Shown: positions 35,936-43,803 of the stretch, one piece after another
Layout: each line of letters starts with the position of its first letter
How positions within the stretch are numbered: position 1 is the stretch's first letter
NCBI GenBank assembly: GCA_007859835.1
Contig: SJPJ01000001.1
Span: 7,696,019 to 7,745,640 of the forward strand
Origin: Novipirellula herctigrandis
Lineage (GTDB): Bacteria > Planctomycetota > Planctomycetia > Pirellulales > Pirellulaceae
Length of the DNA: 49,622 bases
Reading direction: 5' to 3'
Translations under genes and position numbers: made by a program
The notes under the pieces: model-generated
Seen by the model: only the letters and a program-made list of their open reading frames with translations
The model's database searches: none
What the model was told of the DNA's origin: nothing

Positions 35936-36260
35936 CAAAACGAGAGGGTATAGGAGTACGGGGGCTATGGAATCCAAATTCGGTGGAACGAAGTTCAACA
36001 CGCCAACCGGCTGCACCATCAATCGATTTGATTGATACAGTTTTCGTGGCGCGGCATTGGTGATGACGGAATTGAGTGGCGGACGGCCTGAGCGTTTGAG
36101 TCGCCAACGGGCGATGCAAAGCAGTCGAGTCCTATCCGGCGAGAGCCGTTGAGAGGTACTCAAGTACGCGCTTTGCTGTTAACCAGAGTGTCGATTCTGA
36201 CAAAGTTGTGACATTTCTGGTTTGGGTTAACAGCGAGAGTATTTTCAAGAGTACTCTGTT

Positions 36261-36389
36261 TCGAGGAGAGTCTTATCAGGGGTTCCGAGTGCAACCCTTC
36301 GCATCAGCGAAAAGCCCGTAAATCACGCTGTTTTGGAAAGTACGCGCGCGAACTCTCTGAAGAAAGTTCGAGGAGAGTCTCATACGGGG
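36261..36389 (+). repeat. Pair of 22-base direct repeats (TCGAGGAGAGTCTyAT)
   Basis: TCGAGGAGAGTCTTATCAGG at 36261 and TCGAGGAGAGTCTCATACGG at 36368, each followed by GG, are 107 bases apart and differ at a few positions. They lie just ahead of the GGGTGGCCC repeats. Confidence 0.7.
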
Positions 36390-36446
36390 AGCGGAATATT
36401 TCCAAAGCAAAGACTCAAAAAAATCTATTTGCTGAAATCAAAAACT

Positions 36447-36950
36447 GGGTGGCCCTTTCTTGTTTCCAGAAACCCGGGTGGCCTTTTCTTGCTCTTCTTT
36501 CCTTGTTTTGGAAAACTTGGGTGGCTCTTTCTTGCTTCTTTCTTGCTTTTCTTGGCTCCTATCTTGAGTCGCATTGGGCTCGACACTCATGGTTGGTGCG
36601 ACATTGTGAAGAAGTTTGGTCGCGTCTTTAAGCGAGCGGCAGGAACGCCCGAGAGCCTTGCTCGCGAGGCAGTCCGGTGTGGTCAAGGCTGGCTGTGTGC
36701 TCCCGAGAACCCACTCGGACTATCTTCGGTGTAGCGGATTCTGTTCCGCACGCTAGAACCTGCAACTGATTTTGCGATTGACGTTGTGTGCTGCGCGGTC
36801 GGTGCTGTAAAGATGCATGTGCGCTCGCAGGAAGGGAGGGTTACCCACTCCGATCGCGTCCAAAGGGGGAGCATGTCCGAAGCAAATACTCCGGAAAAGC
36901 TCTTTGCTTAAAGAAAATGGGTGCCCTTTGTTTGGGTGGCCCTTTCTTGC
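36447..36950 (+). repeat. GGGTGGCCCTTTCTTGC repeat family, four copies
   Basis: Copies start at 36447, 36476 (GGGTGGCCTTTTCTTGC), 36519 (GGGTGGCTCTTTCTTGC) and 36934 (GGGTGGCCCTTTCTTGC), with a partial GGGTGCCCTTTG at 36919. The first three are spaced 29 and 43 bases apart. Pyrimidine-rich linkers surround them. They are not a CRISPR array, as spacing is irregular and the unit is too short. Confidence 0.8.
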
Positions 36951-37005
36951 TTTGTTTTTTTCTTGCCTTGAGACGACGGTGACAAGTGAAATAACAACTA
37001 CGGAC

Positions 37006-37434
37006 TCAAAAATGATTCGTTTCCAACGTGACTCGAATGGGAGAATCGGACTGCTGCGGAGTCGTGACTCGCAGGCCACTGGTGTAGTAGTCGGCGTAGC
37101 GGCGTGGGACGGTTCTACCGTGCTCATGTGCTTCGGCAGCGAGGTCCTCGGTCAGGACAATTTGCACTACAACGACCTCGTATTCTCCCGGTGGGCAAAC
37201 GATCTCGCCGTCTTGGTCGGTTAACGCAAAGCTGCCATCGGCGGCGATCCGGCTGGCGTAGCGGGAACCGTCGGCAAGCGATCGAAATTCAACGCTGCCT
37301 GATTGCACCGAAGTCCCGTCGTCGAAAAGAACGATGCCTTTGTGGCTGCCGCTGGGCTTGGCACAACCACTGACGAGAACGGCGAGCAAAGTGACGAGTC
37401 CGAGCATGGCTGTGCGACGGTGACGACCGTTCAA
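37006..37434 (-). CDS. Small lipoprotein with a carboxypeptidase-regulatory-like fold
   Basis: A 142-residue protein. The signal peptide ends in the lipobox LVSGC (Cys at about residue 24). The mature part reads KGIVLFDDGTSVQSGSVEFR, SRYASRIAADGSFALT and CPPGEYEVVVVQ, a pattern of the small planctomycete lipoproteins found beside DUF1559 genes, which resemble carboxypeptidase-regulatory domains. The start is a TTG at 37434 with GGAG eight bases upstream, and it overlaps the DUF1559 stop (TTGA). An internal ATG at 37407 would shorten the signal peptide. It is surely cotranscribed with the DUF1559 gene. The function is unknown. Confidence 0.75.
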   Translation of the reverse strand: MNGRHRRTAMLGLVTLLAVLVSGCAKPSGSHKGIVLFDDGTSVQSGSVEFRSLADGSRYASRIAADGSFALTDQDGEIVCPPGEYEVVVVQIVLTEDLAAEAHEHGRTVPRRYADYYTSGLRVTTPQQSDSPIRVTLETNHF

Positions 37435-38456
37435 TTCTCTAGCTCCACGACGCGTGCATCGCGCCGATTGGCGAGCGATCCCAATATCTTGGTGTCGGTA
37501 TCAGGACTGAAAAGTCGAACGCTGCCATCAACCATCGCAAAGTGAACACCGGCGGGATGCCAACTTCCAAACGAAAACATGTCAGCCAGCACGTCGCTGG
37601 GGCCGTTTGCTAATCGAAGCCCCGGGCCAGCCAAGCGGCAAGACGCGGGCAAGTGATCGCCATCGTAGGCCGGGGAATCTTCGGGGAACTGTTCCAGTCC
37701 ATTGAGCGGCACAAATTTCTCGCCGAACAAGAACGTGCTGGAGGTTCCATCACTGACCGATGCCATGCGAATCCGATCCGATGGCGCAATCGCTTTTCCC
37801 GCTATGCACTTTGGTCGGACGCTGATGATGACGCCAGTACCGTTGCCGCCGTAATAGAAATCGGTCGGATCGCCAGTTGCACCGGGTGTGAGGTCACCAT
37901 GGTTGCCAGCATAGTCGCTCAGAGCGCCTTCGACATCGAGTGTCACATCAACTGGACGTGGCGGAATCGGGCACCCACAAGGCAGGCGACCACCGCCGCC
38001 GGTGACCGTTGTACGCAAGTTACGAGTGCCGACGGGACGCGTGCCACTTCGCCGCGACGGGCAAAGAAAGATGTCAGGTACTACCGTACGAACCGCTTCG
38101 GGATGCTGGTGCCAAGGCTTTGAAAAGTCCCATTGATCGCCGAGGGAAACCTGCTCGATGTACGGCATGACGCGAGCCAACCATGTAGGTGTTTCCAATC
38201 CACATTGGTTGACCGGATCGGCGTCGGGACGCGATTCATATCGGGCTGGCGGGAAGTAGCCAACCGCGTCATGGTGCAGGTGCGTCGCGAGCGCAAGTTG
38301 CCGGATACGATTCTTGCAATCGGTGCTGCGAGCGGCTTCGCGTGCCGATTGAACGGCAGGCAAAAGCAATGCGATCAATATGCCAATGATCCCGATGACC
38401 ACCAACAGCTCGATCAACGTGAAGCCACGCGAATAACGTCTTTTTATAACTATCAT
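37431..38456 (-). CDS. DUF1559 pseudopilin-like protein
   Basis: A 341-residue protein with a type IV pilin-like N-terminus: RGFTLIELLVVIGIIGILIA with the cleavage site after Gly and Glu at +5, then LLLPAVQSAREAARSTDCKN. DUF1559 features follow: NRIRQLALATHLHHDAVGYF, IFLCPSRR, DYAGNHGD, and near the end FSFGSWHPAGVHFAMVDGSV. These proteins are amplified in planctomycetes and are probably assembled by a type II-secretion or pilus-like machine, although their role is unknown. A CGCG insert (GGGGRLPCGCPIPPRP) in the middle is unusual. It precedes the lipoprotein with a 4-base overlap. Confidence 0.93.
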   Translation of the reverse strand: MIVIKRRYSRGFTLIELLVVIGIIGILIALLLPAVQSAREAARSTDCKNRIRQLALATHLHHDAVGYFPPARYESRPDADPVNQCGLETPTWLARVMPYIEQVSLGDQWDFSKPWHQHPEAVRTVVPDIFLCPSRRSGTRPVGTRNLRTTVTGGGGRLPCGCPIPPRPVDVTLDVEGALSDYAGNHGDLTPGATGDPTDFYYGGNGTGVIISVRPKCIAGKAIAPSDRIRMASVSDGTSSTFLFGEKFVPLNGLEQFPEDSPAYDGDHLPASCRLAGPGLRLANGPSDVLADMFSFGSWHPAGVHFAMVDGSVRLFSPDTDTKILGSLANRRDARVVELEN

Positions 38457-38532
38457 TAAACGGATTATCCGCGTAAAAGTGCAATCAACCCGGTCCGACC
38501 GCGAGCTATTCTAATTGCTGTAAAGCCCCGAG

Positions 38533-40152
38533 TCACTCTGCCGGACGAAATGAGCGTACCCAACGGGAATTCGTAGACAGAATATTCCGCACAACCTGCT
38601 TCGTTTCGTCCGGTTCAAACGGATCGTGCTCGAGTTCATGTTCCAGGTTTTCCAACTTTTTCCGGATCAGATAGCCTTGCATTCGCTGATACGGACGAAC
38701 CTGGCCAGTGCGGATAAACGTGCCGACCTCCAAACGCCGGCTCCAGTCTTCCCAGACCGGCAGCCAGAACAATGCATGATCGACCTGCCCGCTATTAGCC
38801 GCTGATAAACACTCCGCTCGAGCCATACTGACCTCTTCGAGGCATTCGTCTGGCGAAGGGTAATAAGCATAGCACGCGACGACACTCAATGCGACCAAGC
38901 CTGCCAACATCGTAGCACCGATCACTCCCGGCGGAACGACGACGTCCAAGCCACGACGCGGCTTTGCATCTTCGGTCTGCAGCGATGACGCGAACGAGAC
39001 TGCTTTGGCGTTCTTAATCAGCGAAATCTCGTTAATCTTCATCAATCGAAACAACAAACCCGCTGCCGCGACGATTGCCAACACAATCAGCGACGCGATG
39101 ACGCTGATGTCCATTTCTTTGACGACCGTATCACGAACCGTTTGCAGACTCAGCGAGTGATAGTTCGACAATGGGTTCGCATAGATGTCAAACGCATGCG
39201 TATGCCCAGCGGGTTCGACGCCCGGCGGAACGAGTGGCTTATTGACCGCGTAAGACAAACACAACACGATGGCAAGCAACGATGTCAGCCACAACGATGC
39301 CGCTTTCCACCCGTAGTGACGTCCGAACCAAAGTGGTGTGGCAAAGTTCATCCCGGCGCCAAGGATCAACAGCGTAAAAGAAGCACCGGGGGAATTGGCG
39401 TGCTGAAACATCATGCCCATCTGACTCATCGCCAACATCGGAGTGGCATAGACCGGCACCGCGACAAACAGCATCTTGAGGGGTGCCCAAATGTCGTCGC
39501 GTTCGACTTCATGTTGCATCGCACCATAGGGCAACACGGCGGCGAGTACGGCCAAACCCGACAACGCGACGAGCATGATCAGCATCGTCGTTCCCGTGGT
39601 TTCGCGAGCGAAGTGGACGATGGTTGCGAAGACGCGGCGAAGTCCGATCAGGTGGTCCGGCGTGGGATAGGCTTCCAGCCTGTCATCTGCATCAACATCT
39701 GCATCGCTCTCTGGAAGCCTACGCCAATTTGAAAACGCATCCCAAAACAGGCCGAGCACCGTCACCACCACCAACGAGCCTAACGCGAAAAGGATGATTA
39801 CCAGCGGTCGGCTGAGCGTCAGTCCGTACAGCAACGACAGCGGATTGAACAACGGAGCCGACAAAGCGAACGCCGACATGGCACCGGGTTTTACCTTCGC
39901 GCGTCGCATCTCGCACAGAATCGGCAACACACCGATCGAGCATACCGGCAACAACATGCCGACCAACCACGATTGTGGCAGCGAACGCAACGTATCGCCA
40001 CCAAACAACCGCCGCGTGCCCGCACTACCTAAGTAGTAGCGAAGGATCGACGCGATCAGCAAGCCGACCAGCAACGTCGGCGCGGAAGCGGCGAACCCTT
40101 GCAGAACACGAATCAGCCCACCAAGCAACATCACAGAAACCGATTGACTCAT
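38533..40152 (-). CDS. PF03773-type permease (UPF0718/ArsP-like)
   Basis: A 539-residue membrane protein with about eight to ten spans. The first half has LLVGLLIASILRYYLGSAG, QSWLVGMLLPVCSIGVLPIL and MSAFALSAPLFNPLSLLYGL, which match the permease signature with a conserved PxCS.G.LP. The second half repeats the pattern (MLFVAVPVYATPMLAMSQMG, GAGMNFATPLWFGRHYGWKA). Relatives move organoarsenicals or unknown substrates. Between the halves a loop contains LPESDADVDADDRLEAYPTP, encoded by a REP-like element. The start overlaps the upstream lipoprotein by ATGA. It ends an operon with MoxR, transglutaminase-like and DUF58 proteins, an unusual neighbourhood. Confidence 0.85.
   Translation of the reverse strand: MSQSVSVMLLGGLIRVLQGFAASAPTLLVGLLIASILRYYLGSAGTRRLFGGDTLRSLPQSWLVGMLLPVCSIGVLPILCEMRRAKVKPGAMSAFALSAPLFNPLSLLYGLTLSRPLVIILFALGSLVVVTVLGLFWDAFSNWRRLPESDADVDADDRLEAYPTPDHLIGLRRVFATIVHFARETTGTTMLIMLVALSGLAVLAAVLPYGAMQHEVERDDIWAPLKMLFVAVPVYATPMLAMSQMGMMFQHANSPGASFTLLILGAGMNFATPLWFGRHYGWKAASLWLTSLLAIVLCLSYAVNKPLVPPGVEPAGHTHAFDIYANPLSNYHSLSLQTVRDTVVKEMDISVIASLIVLAIVAAAGLLFRLMKINEISLIKNAKAVSFASSLQTEDAKPRRGLDVVVPPGVIGATMLAGLVALSVVACYAYYPSPDECLEEVSMARAECLSAANSGQVDHALFWLPVWEDWSRRLEVGTFIRTGQVRPYQRMQGYLIRKKLENLEHELEHDPFEPDETKQVVRNILSTNSRWVRSFRPAE
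39668..39725. repeat. REP-like inverted repeat inside the permease gene, copy 2
   Basis: ATAGGCTTCCAGCCTGT and TCTGGAAGCCTACGCC face each other across about 27 bases that contain a CATCTGCATCAA-like tandem. The repeat is in frame within the permease and encodes an acidic loop. Confidence 0.75.
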
Positions 40153-40631
40153 GGTGACGTCACCTTCAGGTTGGCCAGTTGTTCAGGGATTTTGGGCGCC
40201 GCATCAACAATCAGTTGGCACAATGCTTCGATCTGCGATCGGTCATCGCTGCTCAGCCCGTCCTTCGCCGCACGAAGGTCCGTCATCAACGATTCCGAAG
40301 CTTTGTACAGCGGCAACCAGTCTGCTTCCGAGAGGTTGGTGTCGGCGGCCACTTCCGCCGTCCAACTGACAAGGTCTTTGATTTCAGCAAGCGACTGGGG
40401 GTTTGCATCGGAATCCGACAACCGTTCACGAAGCTTCACCGCAACGTCCGCAAGATCGCTTGGCCAATGCGCGGCGACCGCGTGATCGTCTTCAAACAGC
40501 GACGTTTTCGGCGTTGCGCCTTGACCACCGCAACCAACGAGAACGATCAGGAAAAGTAAAATCGGCATCCAGCCTGTGATTGCACCACTCACACAGGCAA
40601 GCAACCTAGGGAACACTGAGACTCGCATCAT
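40149..40631 (-). CDS. Hypothetical lipoprotein of the MoxR operon
   Basis: A 160-residue protein. A hydrophobic segment (MPILLFLIVLVGC) ends in a Cys in lipobox position at about residue 34. The mature part is helical (LADVAVKLRERLSDSDANPQ, SSDDRSQIEALCQLIVDAAP) with no known domain. It overlaps the moxR-like stop at its start and the permease start at its end by 4 bases each (ATGA), so translation is coupled. The signal region contains a REP-like motif (GGCATCCAGCCTGTGA). The function is unknown; by context it may be a periplasmic accessory of the permease. Confidence 0.7.
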   Translation of the reverse strand: MMRVSVFPRLLACVSGAITGWMPILLFLIVLVGCGGQGATPKTSLFEDDHAVAAHWPSDLADVAVKLRERLSDSDANPQSLAEIKDLVSWTAEVAADTNLSEADWLPLYKASESLMTDLRAAKDGLSSDDRSQIEALCQLIVDAAPKIPEQLANLKVTSP

Positions 40632-41578
40632 TGGTACTCCGGTGCTGGTACGCTGTCCAACAATCGATCCATTACACCATCAACATCATCCGTCGTCGTC
40701 AGCAAACGAACCGACAAAACTGGCCGAGCCACATGCGCGACATCGCTAGGCGTCACGAAATCGCGGCCTTGCAGCAACGCCCATGCTTGAGCAATCCGCT
40801 GCCATAGCAACATTCCTCGCGGACTCACACCTAACTGGATTGCCGAGTCATTGCGTGTTGCTTCTACCAAATCAACCAAATACTCTCGCACTCGCGAGTG
40901 CACCGTAATCGTTCGCACCATGTTCTGAATTCTCGCGAGCTCATCAAGCGATAGCACACTCTCCGACGCATCGTTTGGCAATTCCTCACGAGTCGCTGCC
41001 GCCAAGATGCCGAGCTGTGACGTGCGGTCGGGATAGCCGATTTCCAACTTGATGGTAAATCGATCCAACTGAGCTTCGGGCAACGGGTACGCACCGTGCG
41101 AGTCGATGGGGTTTTGTGTCGCGATCACGAAGAATGTTTTCGACAAGGTGTACTGCACCGCGTCAATCGTGACCTGTCGTTCTGCCATCGCTTCCAGCAA
41201 CGCACTTTGCGTTCGTGGCGTCGTGCGATTGAGTTCATCCGCCAACAGAATTTCAGAAAACACTGGCCCAGAATGGAACTCAAACTCGCGAGTTTTCTGG
41301 TTGAACAGATTGAACCCAGTTACGTCCGATGGCAGCAAGTCAGGCGTGCACTGCACACGCGCCAGTTTCCCGCCAACGCATGCTGCGATCGCTTTGGCTA
41401 ACGTCGTCTTTCCTGTTCCTGGCAAATCATCCAGCAACAAATGCCCATGCGAAAGCAAACAAGCGATCACCAATTCGATCGCGTCTTTCTTTCCCAGCAG
41501 CACACCATTGAGGTGGCGGCGGAGTCCATCGAGCGACTGAGCGATTGTTGGCAACTCGACCGCATTTCCAGCAATCAT
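40628..41578 (-). CDS. MoxR-family AAA+ ATPase
   Basis: A 316-residue ATPase. Start: the ATG at 41578 shares one base with the upstream stop (TGATG); a TTG three bases earlier is possible. Walker A is LPGTGKTTLA, Walker B is SEILLADELNRTTP, sensor 1 lies in FVIATQNPIDSHGAYPLPEA and the C-terminal helical lid contains LGVSPRGMLLWQRIAQAWAL. MoxR proteins act as chaperones that insert metal or mature partner proteins, usually VWA proteins, together with DUF58. In this operon no VWA protein follows; a lipoprotein and a permease do. Confidence 0.93.
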   Translation of the reverse strand: MIAGNAVELPTIAQSLDGLRRHLNGVLLGKKDAIELVIACLLSHGHLLLDDLPGTGKTTLAKAIAACVGGKLARVQCTPDLLPSDVTGFNLFNQKTREFEFHSGPVFSEILLADELNRTTPRTQSALLEAMAERQVTIDAVQYTLSKTFFVIATQNPIDSHGAYPLPEAQLDRFTIKLEIGYPDRTSQLGILAAATREELPNDASESVLSLDELARIQNMVRTITVHSRVREYLVDLVEATRNDSAIQLGVSPRGMLLWQRIAQAWALLQGRDFVTPSDVAHVARPVLSVRLLTTTDDVDGVMDRLLDSVPAPEYQ

Positions 41579-43803
41579 CAAACGAGCACCTCTTCCTGGA
41601 TCCGCCGTAACGTTTTGATCTTCAAATGCATCAACAATTCCTTCTCAAATTTGTTCTTGTAAAACGCTTCTTCTCGACCGGCAAACGCAGCTCGGTCAGC
41701 TACATCACAGAACCGACGCGCGGCTTCACGGACGTTCTCGTTCCCGGCCGTCAGCGATAACAGCCAATCGCGTTGCGGACATCCTGCGACACGAGGACAT
41801 CCCGCAAGCAGGGCGCGGGTTTGCAGAACTTTCATTGCCAGCCTCATGCGTCGCCGCGGCCACAGCAACGCGCCGACGGGATACAGAACACTCAAGCCAA
41901 GTTCGATCCAAAGCAGGCGAGTCCTCAACAGCACTCCACCGAGCACAAGCAGACCAATCGCGTGAAGCCAATAGTTCGTGGCATAGCGTTTGGCGACCAA
42001 CCAAGTCGAGGGCCTGTAGTTCGGTTGACGGTATTCAGGCGTCGGTTCGATCTCGAACCAACGACCATCATCGAGCCTGACTTCTACCCAAACGTGAACG
42101 TCTTCGGGCAAAACGTTGGTATGCCCGTCCGCGATATCGGCTGCCGACGGGCGAACATAAAACCCAGTGACCAAACGCGTCTTTAAACCAAGCTCGCGAA
42201 CCATCATTGCCGCTGTGGTTGCGAATAAATGATCGCCGCCACGACGCGTTTCTAAAAACTCCGCAATCGGATCACTCGACACGGTTTGGACGCTGCGATC
42301 AAACGTGAATTCAGTACGAAGACGCGAGACAATTGCCTGCAATTTCTCGTATGTGTGATCGCACTGCGCGGTCCAGTCCGTCGCGACACTCGCCAAGAGT
42401 TTTGGCTGACCATGCTTCACTTTTTCACTTGCGGGACGGTGAAAAGGCAACTTATTCCACAATTCGTCCTCCATCACGTTCGCCGACGCCACATTCACCA
42501 CCGTCAACGCTGGTACTTGGTCTCGTCCCGGCATGAAGTACGAGCCGTCGTCTTCGATGCCAACGAAGTCTTGTCGATCGACGTCCTTGATGTGTAATCC
42601 AGAGGTCATCATCGGAGTCGGCAGACGCGTTGAATCTAGACGCAGCACTTTCAACAGGTTGACGTCCGTCCTCGAAGCGGAAGGCTCACGTCCCGCCACC
42701 AATGTCGCTGGGTCAAAGAACCAAGCCGCACCGCCGATTTCCCGACGTGCCAATTTCTCGTTTCGTTGCGTTGAGCTGTTTGACCAATCGACACCATCAA
42801 ATGTGTCATAGCGGTTCATCGCCAAACGAATACCCGTGGGTCCTGCCCACTGCACGACAGCGTTCTCGACCGAATCATTCAAATGCAAATGCTTCTTCGG
42901 CGGCATGCGCTCCGTCGAGAACGAGCTTCCACCCTTTTCGCTCTTGGCCGTTTGCTCGTGCGTCTTAATCAGCTTCTCGGGCGTCAGCCCTTGCCGTCGC
43001 TCCCACTTGTTCTTCTTGGGCTCGCCAATGGAATCGCTGAACATGTCGAACAGTGTGGACTCAGTCGATTCCAAAAATAGTTCGGACTCAACCGCACCAA
43101 ACGATTCTGCGTGATCCTTCGCGGCGATCGCTGCATCACCCGTTCCCACACCACTGCGAGCCGCCGGGTCCGACCACTTTGAACCACCACTGGTTGGCAT
43201 GAAACCCGAGGTGAATCGCTTGGTTTCACCAAAACGGTCGCGCACGATCAAGCCACTCATCATGCAAATGACGATTGCTACGACAACCGAAGCGGGACGA
43301 ACCGCCGCGCCTCGACGGACTTGCTGCACGGCGCAGAGCTCAAGACGCTCCCAATGGTTTGCCACCAGATGCCACACACAAACCGCCATCCAAGCGATCG
43401 CTAACACCACGGCATAGCGATTATCGGAAATCGTGACCGCGAATAGCGTCAGGAATCCCGATACGACCAAAGACATCGCTCGCGTTCGGTTCGATCCGAT
43501 GGTCATCGCCACCGCGGCTGCACCAAAAGTGGTGAGCACTGTCATTTCAAATGCGATCGGGGAACCAGTCGATCTTGCGATCAAGGCAAAGGTGATCGGC
43601 GACGCCACGCTTGCCATGCAAAGATAATGTCGTCGGAAAGGTCTTATCATTTCCGAGGCGAATAAAATCGAAATCGTGAGCATTTCAGCAACGAAAAGCA
43701 ATCGAGATTCAAGAGGGTATCGCAAGCAACCTACCGTCGTGATTGCCAATATCGCCAACACGATTACTTCTCTAGATCTGCGTTCAAGCAGCCACGTCGA
43801 CAT
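41578..43803 (-). CDS. Transglutaminase-like membrane protein lacking the usual catalytic cysteine
   Basis: A 741-residue protein from the ATG at 43803 (MSTWLLERRSREVIVLAILA), overlapping the DUF58 gene by 20 bases. About six membrane spans fill the first 200 residues. A large extracytoplasmic region follows, then a transglutaminase-like domain: RRGGDHLFATTAAMMVRELG, LKTRLVTGFYVRP, EDVHVWVEVRLDDG and WFEIEPTPEY. In active families the first motif reads R-x-G-x-C-E; here the Cys position is Asp at about residue 524. The His (DVHVW) is kept and the Asp is Glu. A further span and a cytoplasmic tail end the protein. Members partner with DUF58 and MoxR. It may be a non-catalytic scaffold. Confidence 0.88.
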   Translation of the reverse strand: MSTWLLERRSREVIVLAILAITTVGCLRYPLESRLLFVAEMLTISILFASEMIRPFRRHYLCMASVASPITFALIARSTGSPIAFEMTVLTTFGAAAVAMTIGSNRTRAMSLVVSGFLTLFAVTISDNRYAVVLAIAWMAVCVWHLVANHWERLELCAVQQVRRGAAVRPASVVVAIVICMMSGLIVRDRFGETKRFTSGFMPTSGGSKWSDPAARSGVGTGDAAIAAKDHAESFGAVESELFLESTESTLFDMFSDSIGEPKKNKWERRQGLTPEKLIKTHEQTAKSEKGGSSFSTERMPPKKHLHLNDSVENAVVQWAGPTGIRLAMNRYDTFDGVDWSNSSTQRNEKLARREIGGAAWFFDPATLVAGREPSASRTDVNLLKVLRLDSTRLPTPMMTSGLHIKDVDRQDFVGIEDDGSYFMPGRDQVPALTVVNVASANVMEDELWNKLPFHRPASEKVKHGQPKLLASVATDWTAQCDHTYEKLQAIVSRLRTEFTFDRSVQTVSSDPIAEFLETRRGGDHLFATTAAMMVRELGLKTRLVTGFYVRPSAADIADGHTNVLPEDVHVWVEVRLDDGRWFEIEPTPEYRQPNYRPSTWLVAKRYATNYWLHAIGLLVLGGVLLRTRLLWIELGLSVLYPVGALLWPRRRMRLAMKVLQTRALLAGCPRVAGCPQRDWLLSLTAGNENVREAARRFCDVADRAAFAGREEAFYKNKFEKELLMHLKIKTLRRIQEEVLV

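Larger units (their letters stand above)
35936..37005. other. Gene-free region with interspersed repeats
   Basis: More than 1 kb without a credible gene. The plus-strand frame at 36333-36734 is low-complexity sequence derived from GGGTGGCCCTTTCTTG repeats. Two repeat families are present and are listed separately. AAAGCAAAnACTC and TTTGCTkAAA also recur ahead of the two repeat clusters (about 36410-36440 and 36878-36915), suggesting duplication of a longer module. Confidence 0.6.

Noticed and set aside
35783-36163. Minus-strand open frame of 126 codons upstream of the degenerate transposase
   Set aside because: Only its last part (MAKFIHPLLTLLASLTR) resembles a transposase start; the upstream part is outside the element and looks non-coding.
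36333-36734. Open frame of 133 codons with Trp/Phe/Leu-rich repeats
   Set aside because: The apparent membrane segments are just translated GGGTGGCCCTTTCTTG repeats. There is no ribosome binding site and the ends look non-coding.
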